Shown here: positions 16,416 to 23,819 of the stretch, piece by piece | Numbering within the stretch: the stretch's first letter is position 1 | Layout: each line of letters begins with the position of its first letter | Source of the DNA: an uncultured Oscillospiraceae bacterium | GTDB taxonomy: Bacteria > Bacillota > Clostridia > Oscillospirales > Oscillospiraceae | Direction: 5' to 3' | Length of the DNA stretch: 64,000 bases | Assembly (NCBI GenBank): GCA_947625045.1 | Contig: CANQMW010000011.1 | Coordinates: 29,448-93,447 of the forward strand | Made by a program: the position numbers and the translations under genes | The notes under the pieces: generated by a model | Told to the model about the DNA's origin: nothing | Databases searched by the model: none | The model's input: only the letters and a program-made list of their open reading frames with translations

Positions 16416-16448
16416 GGGACGTTGGACAGGTTCCAACGTCCCATTTTT
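16416..16448 (+). terminator. Intrinsic terminator
   Basis: GGGACGTTGGA / TCCAACGTCCC hairpin followed by ATTTTTC. Confidence 0.92.
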
Positions 16449-16486
16449 CGGGCTTTTTGGCCCGTGGGCCTGTCCATGTCGCGGCG

Positions 16487-16515
16487 TTGACAAAGCCGGG
16501 GCGGATGGATATACT
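16487..16515 (+). promoter_or_regulatory. Promoter of mrp
   Basis: TTGACA (16487-16492), 17-base spacer, TATACT (16510-16515). Confidence 0.85.
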
Positions 16516-16553
16516 ACCTCTTGGACCAATCTTAAATATAGGAGTGAAAATAT

Positions 16554-17372
16554 ATGAGCGAGACGTGTTCCCATGACTGCTCCAGCTGCGGGGTGGACTG
16601 CTCCCAGCGCACCGAGCCTTCCAGCCTTTTGGAGCCTTTGAACGAGGCCTCCCGGGTAGGCAAGGTCATCGCCGTCGTCAGCGGCAAGGGCGGCGTGGGC
16701 AAGAGCATGGTGACCTCCATGCTGGCGGTCAGCGCCGCCAAGGCGGGGAAAAAGGTGGGCGTGCTGGACGCGGATATCACCGGCCCCTCCATCCCCACCG
16801 CCTTCGGCGTCCACGCCAGGCCCCAGGCCACGGAGAAGGGCCTGCCCGCCCTGGTGAGCCGGGACGGCGTGAAGATCATGAGCATCAACCTGCTTCTGGA
16901 CAGCGAGACCGACCCGGTGGTGTGGCGGGGGCCCATCATCGCCTCGGCGGTGAAGCAGTTCTGGACGGACGTCATCTGGGGCGACCTGGACTATATGTTC
17001 GTGGACATGCCTCCCGGGACGGGGGACGTGCCCCTGACGGTGTTCCAGTCCCTGCCCATCAGCGGCGTGGTGGTGGTCACTACTCCCCAGGACCTGGTGG
17101 GCATGATCGTGGAAAAGGCCGTGAACATGGCGAAGATGATGAATGTGCCCGTGCTGGGTCTGGTGGAGAACATGGCCTGGTATGAGTGCCCCTGCTGCGG
17201 GCAGAAGCTGCCCATCTTCGGCCAGAGCCACGCCGAGGAGCAGGGCATGCGCCTGGGCATCGGCAACACCGTGAGCCTGCCTCTGGACGCCACGATCGCC
17301 GCGGCCTGCGACAGCGGGAAGGTGGAGGACGCGGACGTGTCCCGGCTGTGGGAGTTCTCCCAGCGGCTGTAA
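16554..17372 (+). CDS. mrp: Mrp/NBP35-family Fe-S cluster carrier ATPase
   Basis: 272 residues. A Cys-rich N-terminus (CSHDCSSCGVDC) precedes the deviant Walker A GKGGVGKS (about 43-50), typical of the ParA/MinD-like Mrp branch. The C-terminal CPCC pair (YECPCCGQKLP, about 204-214) is the site that bridges an iron-sulfur cluster in the dimer. The MFVDMPPGTGD motif is the Walker B region. It probably delivers Fe-S clusters to apoproteins. The two-component system starts 24 bases downstream. Confidence 0.92.
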   Translation: MSETCSHDCSSCGVDCSQRTEPSSLLEPLNEASRVGKVIAVVSGKGGVGKSMVTSMLAVSAAKAGKKVGVLDADITGPSIPTAFGVHARPQATEKGLPALVSRDGVKIMSINLLLDSETDPVVWRGPIIASAVKQFWTDVIWGDLDYMFVDMPPGTGDVPLTVFQSLPISGVVVVTTPQDLVGMIVEKAVNMAKMMNVPVLGLVENMAWYECPCCGQKLPIFGQSHAEEQGMRLGIGNTVSLPLDATIAAACDSGKVEDADVSRLWEFSQRL

Positions 17373-17396
17373 ATCCGGCGGGAAAGAGAGGAGCCC

Positions 17397-18050
17397 ATGA
17401 TACGTATCCTGGTGGTGGAGGACGAACGGCCCATCTCGGACCTCATACGCATGAGCCTGCAGAAGGCGGGCTATGAGTGCGCCTGCGTCTACGACGGGCT
17501 GGCCGCGGCGGATACGCTGGAGACGGAGCGGTTTGACCTTATCCTGCTGGACGTGATGCTCCCCGGCGTGGATGGCTTCGCCCTCATGGACTATATCCGG
17601 CCCCTGGGCATCCCGGTCATCTTCCTCACGGCGAAAAACGCCCTGGACGACCGGGTGAAGGGCCTGAGGATGGGGGCGGAGGACTATATCATAAAGCCCT
17701 TTGAGGTGCTGGAGCTGCTGGCCCGGGTGGAGGTGGTCCTGCGCCGGTATAACAAGCTGGACGAGGTGCTGCACGTGAGCGGGCTGGACATCGACACCCG
17801 CTCCATGACCGTGGCCCGGGACGGGGAGGACATCCCCCTCACCGCCAAGGAATATGAGCTGCTGCTCCTCTTTGCCCGCAACCCGGGCGTGGCCCTGTAC
17901 CGGGAGACCATTTACGAGCGGGTGTGGGGCGGCGACTATATGAGCGGCAGCCGCACCGTGGACCTGCATGTCCAGCGCATGCGCCGGAAGGTGGGCTGGG
18001 AGGACCGTCTGGTGGCCCTGCCCAAGGTGGGCTACCGCCTGGAAGCGTAA
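17397..18050 (+). CDS. OmpR/PhoB-family response regulator
   Basis: 217 residues. The receiver domain (1-115) has acidic residues ED after beta-1, phospho-acceptor Asp in LILLDVMLPGVDG (about 51), Thr in FLTAKN and Lys in IIKPFE. The C-terminal winged helix (about 125-217) has TAKEYELLLLFARNPG and SRTVDLHVQRMRRKV, the DNA-recognition helix. The kinase gene starts six bases after its stop. Target genes are unknown; autoregulation is plausible. Confidence 0.95.
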   Translation: MIRILVVEDERPISDLIRMSLQKAGYECACVYDGLAAADTLETERFDLILLDVMLPGVDGFALMDYIRPLGIPVIFLTAKNALDDRVKGLRMGAEDYIIKPFEVLELLARVEVVLRRYNKLDEVLHVSGLDIDTRSMTVARDGEDIPLTAKEYELLLLFARNPGVALYRETIYERVWGGDYMSGSRTVDLHVQRMRRKVGWEDRLVALPKVGYRLEA

Positions 18051-18056
18051 GAATAT

Positions 18057-19448
18057 ATGAGATTTCGACTGCGGATGACGCTGTGTATCGTGATGCTCCT
18101 GGCCCTGGTTTTCGGGGCCGGGGGCAGCATGCTCATATCTGTCTCCTTCCGGCAGAGCCTGGAAAGCGAGCGGGACACGGCCGTCCGCAGTTTCCGCATG
18201 GTGGAGAGCACTATGGTGCTGGCCAATTCCATCTCCCCCCAGACGGGCTATGAGGACCTGACGGGCACCCTGCGCCAGCTGGACAGCCAGGCCGACGCCC
18301 CCTGGAGCGGCCTGCGCCTTTCCGACGGGGAGCGGGCCCTCTATGAGAGCGGGAGCCTGCCCTTCCCGGCCCGGATGGACGGCGAGCCGGAGCTGTGCAC
18401 GGTCCGCCTCTGGGCGGAGGACGGCGCGGGGATATTGCAGGTCTCCGGGGCGCTGCAGGTGAATAACTCCTACCTCTACCTGGACGCGGGGTATTCCGTG
18501 AGCCACCTCTATACCCTGCGGCAGATACAGCTGAATATCTACTACCGGCTTCTCGCGGCGGTGGTGGCCGTGGGGGCGGTCATGAGCTGGTTTTTATCCA
18601 TGTACCTGACCCGGCCCCTCTATCAGCTTTCACGGGTGACGCGGCAGATCGCCGGCGGCAATCTCGCCAGCCGGGCCAACATCCGCTCAGGGGATGAGTT
18701 CGAGCAGCTGGCGGGGGACTTCAACGTCATGACCGACCGGGTGGAGGAGGACATTGCCGCCCTGCAGGAGGCCATGCGCCGGCAGGAGGAATTCATGGGC
18801 AGCTTTGCCCACGAGATGAAGACGCCCATGACCTCCATCATCGGCTATGCCGACCTCCTCCGGGGACAGAGCCTGACGGAGGAAGACCAGCAGAAGGCCG
18901 CCAACTACATCTTCTCCGAGGGCCGGCGGCTGGAGAGCCTGTCCTTAAAGCTCCTGGACCTGCTGGTGCTGCGCAAGAGGGACTTTGAGCTCACCGAGGG
19001 CTCCCCCAAGGCGGTGATCTCCGCCCTGGTGCAGGTGCTGCGGCCCGCCATGCTGGAAAAGGATATCATCTTGCAGTGCCGGTGCGAGGAAGGGCGGTGC
19101 CGGATGGAGCCGGACCTGGTGAAGAGCCTGGTCATCAACCTCATCGACAACGCCCGCAAGGCCATGGACGGGGCGGGAAACATCTATGTGCTGGGCCAGA
19201 TGACCGATACCGGCTGCCGCATCCAGGTGGTAGACAACGGCCGGGGCATGCCCCAGAAGGAGATCAGCCGTATCACCGAGGCCTTTTACCGGGTGGATAA
19301 ATCCCGCTCCCGGGCCCAGGGGGGCGTGGGGCTGGGCCTGGCTCTGTGCCAGGAGATCGTGGCGCTGCACGGCGGGACCATGGAGTTTCAGAGCGCCCAG
19401 GGCAAGGGCACCATCGTGACGGTATGTTTGAACGGAGGGCGGCTATGA
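18057..19448 (+). CDS. Sensor histidine kinase (HAMP-HisKA-HATPase)
   Basis: 463 residues: helix (about 7-28), extracellular sensor of about 135 residues, second helix (about 163-182), HAMP (LTRPLYQLSRVTRQIAGGNL), HisKA with the H-box FAHEMKTPMTSIIGYADLLRG, and an ATPase domain with the N-box NLIDNARKAM, G1 DNGRGMP and G2 GGVGLGLAL. It is cognate to the preceding regulator. Its last four bases overlap the start of the exported protein at 19445, implying that all three form one system. Confidence 0.95.
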   Translation: MRFRLRMTLCIVMLLALVFGAGGSMLISVSFRQSLESERDTAVRSFRMVESTMVLANSISPQTGYEDLTGTLRQLDSQADAPWSGLRLSDGERALYESGSLPFPARMDGEPELCTVRLWAEDGAGILQVSGALQVNNSYLYLDAGYSVSHLYTLRQIQLNIYYRLLAAVVAVGAVMSWFLSMYLTRPLYQLSRVTRQIAGGNLASRANIRSGDEFEQLAGDFNVMTDRVEEDIAALQEAMRRQEEFMGSFAHEMKTPMTSIIGYADLLRGQSLTEEDQQKAANYIFSEGRRLESLSLKLLDLLVLRKRDFELTEGSPKAVISALVQVLRPAMLEKDIILQCRCEEGRCRMEPDLVKSLVINLIDNARKAMDGAGNIYVLGQMTDTGCRIQVVDNGRGMPQKEISRITEAFYRVDKSRSRAQGGVGLGLALCQEIVALHGGTMEFQSAQGKGTIVTVCLNGGRL

Positions 19449-20224
19449 AGAGAAAGACGGCCCTTTGGCTCATCCTGACCGCCCTGGTTGTGGCAATAAG
19501 CGCCCTGCTGCCGGAGGCGGCCCTGGCCATCCAGGACGCCCGCTTGGAGGGCGCCGTGGACACCCAGCGGGTGGAGACGGTGGACCTGAGCCTGCTGGCG
19601 GAGCTCAGCATAGAGGACACCCTCTATATGGTCCAGACCTACCAGTCCCGGGTCCGGCTGGACACGGGCCGTCAGCTGAACGAGGGCCAGGCCGGCCGCA
19701 TCGCGATCGACACGCTGGAGGAGGTATACGACCGGATAGGCTACGCCTCCGGGTTTTATGTGACGGACACATCGCCCTGGCTCTACGTGGGGCCGGGGGG
19801 CGAGAGCGTGGTGCTGTGGGAGGTCGCCGCCTCCGGCCAGGAGGAGGTCCCCCTGTGGGCCATGCTGGGCTATGAGGCCCTGCGCCGGGTGGACGCCACA
19901 GCCCTGGTGGACGAGCGGAGCGGACAGGTGGTGTCCCTGCGCATACGCCTGGCCGACGAGACATCCGGCGAAAGCGTGCTGCCCGACCCGGTCCCCACGG
20001 CCCTGCCCTACGGGGAGGTACCGGTGGAGGAGATACAGGACATCTCCAATGCCGTCGGCTATACGATGCTGTGGATGTTCGCGGACCGGCTGGGCCTGCG
20101 GGACGCCCCGCGGGACGTGATACAGGACGGGGAGTATGGGACGTATCTCACCCTGACCACCGACGGCGGCACGCCCTTCACCGTCACCGTCTCCTGCGAC
20201 CTGAACGAACTGCGCTTCAACTGA
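19445..20224 (+). CDS. Exported protein of unknown function, third gene of the two-component operon
   Basis: 259 residues; start at 19445 overlaps the kinase stop (ATGA), so translation is coupled. A signal peptide or N-terminal anchor (MKRKTALWLILTALVVAISALLPEAALA) is followed by a soluble domain rich in acidic and aromatic residues, with no Cys lipobox and no recognised motif. The coupling suggests it modulates the kinase sensor or is its output in the envelope; this is inference. Confidence 0.75.
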   Translation: MKRKTALWLILTALVVAISALLPEAALAIQDARLEGAVDTQRVETVDLSLLAELSIEDTLYMVQTYQSRVRLDTGRQLNEGQAGRIAIDTLEEVYDRIGYASGFYVTDTSPWLYVGPGGESVVLWEVAASGQEEVPLWAMLGYEALRRVDATALVDERSGQVVSLRIRLADETSGESVLPDPVPTALPYGEVPVEEIQDISNAVGYTMLWMFADRLGLRDAPRDVIQDGEYGTYLTLTTDGGTPFTVTVSCDLNELRFN

Positions 20225-20230
20225 AAAGGG

Positions 20231-20263
20231 CAAAAAACCACCGCCCGGCATACGCCGGGCGGT
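20231..20263 (-). terminator. Terminator, strong on the minus strand
   Basis: ACCGCCCGGC / GCCGGGCGGT hairpin (20240-20263) followed on the minus strand by GGTTTTTTG. It ends the Xre-type gene, whose stop codon it overlaps, and may also stop the convergent two-component operon. A near-identical hairpin lies at 21423-21456. Confidence 0.85.
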
Positions 20264-20463
20264 CAGTCGTCCTTATATTCTGCTATATCTTCCAGCCGGC
20301 AGGAGAGGATACGACACAGCTGGGAGAGGGTATAGGTGCTCACATTTTCATTTTTCCGTAGCCGGTCCAGCTGGCCGCTGCTGACGTGATGGTCCTTTAT
20401 GAGCTTGTATTGGGATACGCCCCGGTCCCGCATGGTGGCCCAGAGCCGGTCATATACGATCAT
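20263..20463 (-). CDS. Small Xre/Cro-type transcriptional regulator
   Basis: 66 residues forming one helix-turn-helix domain: GVSQYKLIKDHHVSSGQLDRLRKNENVSTYTLSQLCRILSC, with the ending EDIAEYKDD. Similar in size and ending to the regulator at 9651. It is divergent from the secreted duplicated-domain protein; the two promoters share their -35 region, so it is a likely regulator of both genes. Confidence 0.88.
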   Translation of the reverse strand: MIVYDRLWATMRDRGVSQYKLIKDHHVSSGQLDRLRKNENVSTYTLSQLCRILSCRLEDIAEYKDD

Positions 20464-20492
20464 GGCAAAGCCCCTTCACTAGCCTTGCCACT

Positions 20493-20543
20493 AGGATATT
20501 TTCCTATACGTTTGTTGACAATAGCCCGTGTTCGGGCTATACT
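20493..20543. promoter_or_regulatory. Divergent promoters sharing a -35 region, with two dyads
   Basis: Plus strand: TTGACA (20515-20520), 17 bases, TATACT (20538-20543). Minus strand: TTGTCA (20516-20521), 17 bases, TATCCT (20493-20498). The plus spacer holds the perfect dyad ATAGCCCG-TGTT-CGGGCTAT (20521-20540), and TAGGA-N5-TCCTA overlaps the minus -10 box. Both are operator candidates. Confidence 0.75.
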
Positions 20544-20573
20544 TTTATCATCAAACGAAGGAGGGCTTTGAAG

Positions 20574-21413
20574 ATGAAAAAGCTTATATCCATGTGCCTG
20601 TGCCTGGCCATGATGCTGACGCTGACGGCAGGGATGGGGGTATCTGCCTTGGCGGCAGATGACTTCCAGGAAGTGACCGCGGTGGACAATGAGGTGTGCG
20701 CCGTTACCATCAAGAGCATCGACCCGGACGACATGTGGGGCTATACCCTAAAGGTGCTGCTGGAAAACCGGTCCGCGGAGACATCCTATATGTTTGCCGT
20801 GGAGAGTGCGTTTATAAACGGCGTGGAGTGCGACCCCTTTTTTGCACGGGAAGTGGCGCCCGGCAAGAAATCCAATGAGGATGTCAGCTTTAAACTTGAC
20901 ACGCTGGAGGAAAATGGCGTGGGCGAGCCGACGGATATAGAGATCGTCTTCCGGGTCCATGACGCCGATGACTGGACGGCGGAGGATGTGGCCCATGAGA
21001 CGGTGCATATCTATCCCGCCGGGGAGGACAAGGTCCAAACATTCCAGCGGCAGGAACAGGATACGGATACGGTCCTGGCGGATAACGACGATATCTCCGT
21101 CATCGTCACCGGCTATGACCCGGACAGCCTTTGGGGCTATACGATGAAGGTGTTTCTGGCCAACAAGACGGACCGGTCGATGATGTTCGGCGTCAATGAT
21201 GCCTCCGTGAACGGCTTTATGCTGGACCCCTTCTATGCCCATAAGCTGGCGCCTGGCAAGTGTTGCTTCGGCGAGGTGAACTGGTCCAACAGCGGCCTGG
21301 AGGAGAACAGCATTGAAACAGTGGAGGAGTTAGCTTTCACGCTCCGGGTCCATGACGCCGACGACTGGACAGCGGAGGATATCTTCAACGAGGTCCTGAC
21401 GCTGAATCCCTGA
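20574..21413 (+). CDS. Secreted protein with two tandem copies of an unknown domain
   Basis: 279 residues from the ATG at 20574, nine bases after GGAGGG; a TTG two codons upstream is too close to that site. Signal peptide about 1-27 ending ALAADD. Two copies of a domain of roughly 110 residues follow: each has D-x-WGYT(L/M)KVxLxN, then a conserved VNGxxxDPF-x3-(V/L)APGK segment and ends with RVHDADDWTAED. I do not recognise the family with confidence; the shape resembles small extracellular immunoglobulin-like or DUF domains. It is divergent from a small regulator. Confidence 0.75.
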   Translation: MKKLISMCLCLAMMLTLTAGMGVSALAADDFQEVTAVDNEVCAVTIKSIDPDDMWGYTLKVLLENRSAETSYMFAVESAFINGVECDPFFAREVAPGKKSNEDVSFKLDTLEENGVGEPTDIEIVFRVHDADDWTAEDVAHETVHIYPAGEDKVQTFQRQEQDTDTVLADNDDISVIVTGYDPDSLWGYTMKVFLANKTDRSMMFGVNDASVNGFMLDPFYAHKLAPGKCCFGEVNWSNSGLEENSIETVEELAFTLRVHDADDWTAEDIFNEVLTLNP

Positions 21414-21422
21414 AACAAGCCG

Positions 21423-21456
21423 CAAAAAACCACCGCCCGGCGTATCGCCGGGCGGT
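21423..21456 (-). terminator. Terminator of the ilvA-ridA operon
   Basis: ACCGCCCGGCG / CGCCGGGCGGT hairpin with a TAT loop (21432-21456); on the minus strand GGTTTTTTGCGG follows. Nearly the same sequence as at 20231-20263. Confidence 0.85.
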
Positions 21457-21472
21457 ACTATATTATGTTGAC

Positions 21473-21850
21473 TTAATGCAATGCGGCGACGATCTCGATC
21501 TCGCACAGCACCTTTTTGGGCAGTTCCTTCACCGCCACGCAGGAGCGGGCGGGCTTGCCGGTGAAGTACTGGGCATACACGCCGTTGAAGGCGGCGAAAT
21601 CGGCCATGTCGGCCAGAAAGCAGGTGGTCTTCACCACGTCCTCAAAGCCCAGGCCGTTGGCCTTCAGGATGGCGGCGATGTTTTGGCAGGCCCGGTGAGT
21701 CTGCTCCTCGATGGCCGTGCCCACCACCTCGCCGGTGCCGGGCATGAGGGGGACCTGGCCGGAGGCGAAGAGGAAGCCGTTGGCCTTCACGGCCTGGGAG
21801 TAGGGGCCGATGGCCTCGGGGGCGTCGGGGGTATAGGTCTTTTCCAGCAT
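21473..21850 (-). CDS. ridA: RidA-family enamine/imine deaminase
   Basis: 125 residues, full length for the YjgF/YER057c/UK114 family. Conserved features include IGPYSQAV near the N-terminus, FASGQVPL, and the C-terminal RSCVAVKELPKKVLCEIEIVA with the catalytic Arg and the Glu. It hydrolyses reactive 2-aminoacrylate and 2-aminocrotonate released by PLP enzymes. It sits 18 bases downstream of a threonine deaminase, the enzyme that makes such enamines, so the two form a functional pair. Confidence 0.95.
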   Translation of the reverse strand: MLEKTYTPDAPEAIGPYSQAVKANGFLFASGQVPLMPGTGEVVGTAIEEQTHRACQNIAAILKANGLGFEDVVKTTCFLADMADFAAFNGVYAQYFTGKPARSCVAVKELPKKVLCEIEIVAALH

Positions 21851-21868
21851 TTAAGTCAGTTCCTTTCT

Positions 21869-23056
21869 TTAGTTTAAAAGGGGATAGCCCCTGCCCAGCA
21901 GGGACTTTTTGATGTGGGCCACATGCTCGGCGTCCCGGGTCTCCAGGACCATGGTGACGGTGCAGGTGCCCACGGCGGCGTGCTCATCCTCACGGGCGTG
22001 GTGGATGCGCACCACGTTGGCCCCGGTCTGGGAGACGATTTGGAGAAGGTCGATGAGGCTGCCGGGCTTGTCGGCCACCTCTACGGAGAGCTCCACAATG
22101 CGGCCGGATTTGACGAGGCCCTTGGTTATCACCCGGGAGAGAGTGGTCACATCCACGTTGCCGCCGGACACCACGCACACGGTCTTTTTATCCATGTCCA
22201 CCTTCCCGAACATGCAGGCGGCCACGGAGGCGGCCCCGGCGCCCTCGGAGACAGTCTTCTGGTTCTCCATGAGGGAGAGCATAGCGGCGCATATCTCGTC
22301 CTCGTTGACGGTGACGATGTCGTCCACATACTCCCGGCACAGGTCGAAGGTGAGCCTGCCGGGGGTGAGGACGTGGATGCCGTCGGCGATGGTGTCTCTA
22401 TCGGGGACGGTGACGATCTTGCCCATGCGGACGGACTCGTACATGGAGCCCACCTGGGCGGCCTGGACGCCCACGATCTGGCAGGAGGGCTTCAGGCTCT
22501 TCACGGCAAAGGCGATGCCGGATATGAGCCCGCCCCCGCCGATGGGGCAGACGATCTGCTCCACGTCGGGCAGCTGCTCCAGTATCTCCAGGCCGATGGT
22601 GCCCTGCCCGGCGATGACGTAGGCGTCGTCGAAGGGGTGGGCGAAGGTGTAGCCGTTTTCTTCCGCGAGACGCGCCGCCTCCCGGGCGGTGTCGTCGTAG
22701 ACGCCCGGCACCAGCACCACCTCCGCGCCGTAGCTGCGGGTGGCCTCCACCTTGCTGATGGGGGCGCCGGCGGGCATGCATATGATGGCCCGGATGCCCA
22801 GCTTTGCCGCGGACAGGGCGATGCCCTGGGCGTGGTTGCCGGCGGAGCAGGCGATGACGCCCCGGGCGGCCTCCTCCGGGGCCAGGGAGCGTATCTTGTT
22901 GTAGCCGCCCCGGAGCTTGAAGGAGCCCGTGAGCTGCAGGTTCTCCGCCTTGATGTAGAGGTTTTTGCCGATGCGGGGGGCGTTTTCCAGGGGCGTGCGC
23001 CGGGCGATGCCCCGCAGGGCCGACTGGGCGTCCCATATCATGTCCAGAGTGAGCAT
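21869..23056 (-). CDS. ilvA: Threonine ammonia-lyase (threonine deaminase) with ACT domain
   Basis: 395 residues after AAGGAGG. The PLP lysine is in KAENLQLTGSFKLRGG (about 50), the phosphate loop in GGGGLISGIA (about 180). A single C-terminal ACT domain (about 325-395, SVEVADKPGSLIDLLQIV) implies ligand control. It converts threonine to 2-oxobutanoate and ammonia, feeding isoleucine synthesis or fermentation; the single-ACT form of this length is common in Clostridia, and the catabolic name tdcB would also fit. Its product enamine is handled by the adjacent RidA. Confidence 0.92.
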   Translation of the reverse strand: MLTLDMIWDAQSALRGIARRTPLENAPRIGKNLYIKAENLQLTGSFKLRGGYNKIRSLAPEEAARGVIACSAGNHAQGIALSAAKLGIRAIICMPAGAPISKVEATRSYGAEVVLVPGVYDDTAREAARLAEENGYTFAHPFDDAYVIAGQGTIGLEILEQLPDVEQIVCPIGGGGLISGIAFAVKSLKPSCQIVGVQAAQVGSMYESVRMGKIVTVPDRDTIADGIHVLTPGRLTFDLCREYVDDIVTVNEDEICAAMLSLMENQKTVSEGAGAASVAACMFGKVDMDKKTVCVVSGGNVDVTTLSRVITKGLVKSGRIVELSVEVADKPGSLIDLLQIVSQTGANVVRIHHAREDEHAAVGTCTVTMVLETRDAEHVAHIKKSLLGRGYPLLN

Positions 23057-23075
23057 GGTATAGCCTCCTTATTTG

Positions 23076-23819
23076 CTACATCCCGAAGACCCAGAGCTTC
23101 CACATGGCGAAGGCCTCCCGGACGGCGTAGTTGACGAACAGGGGGAAGATGCTGGTTTTTGCGGCTACCAGCGTGGCTTCGCAGCCCAGGTGTTCAGCCA
23201 TGTACCCCAGCCGGTGCAGGTGGTACTCGCTGGATAGGATGGCCACCCGGCCGTCGTAGCCCGGCTCCCGGGCCCGGATGAGGGCGAGGGAGTTGGCGAT
23301 GTTCTCATAGCTATCGTCCGCCCGGTCCTCCAGAATGAGCCGGGCCGGGTCCACGCCGTGGGCCGTGAGCCAGTCCACCATGGCCTGGCCCTCGGACAGG
23401 GCCTCCCGGGGCCCCTGGCTGCCGGTGAGGACGGCGGAACTGTCCGGGTTCTCATTGAGCCACGTGAGCGCGGCATTCAGCCTGTCCGCAAGGGACCGGG
23501 AGGGCTCATTGCCCTTGAGGCCCGCGCCGCAGACGATCAGATATGGCGCGGAGGTATCCGCGTCGGAGCGGCAGTCGGCGAGGATGGGTATCTCCGCCGC
23601 CAGAAAGCAGCCGCAGCCGATGATGAGAACGGCGGCCAGGGCTATGCGGGCGGCCTTGGCGGCTTTGGTAGTCTTCCCGGAAAGAGCCCCGAATATGGCA
23701 AGCACCGCCGCGCCCGCCAAGAGCAGCACCGCCGTCACCCGATAGCCCACCAGGGCGAACTCAAACACGGCCGCCGCGGCGATGAGCAGGCCGGCGCCGA
23801 TGAATAAGGTTTTCTTCAT
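23076..23819 (-). CDS. DUF218 (YdcF/ElyC-like) membrane-anchored protein
   Basis: 247 residues from the ATG at 23819, which overlaps the ABC-F stop (ATGA); an in-frame start seven codons upstream would lie within that gene. Three helices (about 5-90) precede the DUF218 domain: YLIVCGAGLKGNEPSRSLADRL, VLTGSQGPREALSEGQAM, ILEDRADDSYENIANSL and LSSEYHLHR. Family members such as ElyC and SanA influence envelope integrity and lipid-carrier balance, but the reaction is not established. Confidence 0.88.
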   Translation of the reverse strand: MKKTLFIGAGLLIAAAAVFEFALVGYRVTAVLLLAGAAVLAIFGALSGKTTKAAKAARIALAAVLIIGCGCFLAAEIPILADCRSDADTSAPYLIVCGAGLKGNEPSRSLADRLNAALTWLNENPDSSAVLTGSQGPREALSEGQAMVDWLTAHGVDPARLILEDRADDSYENIANSLALIRAREPGYDGRVAILSSEYHLHRLGYMAEHLGCEATLVAAKTSIFPLFVNYAVREAFAMWKLWVFGM

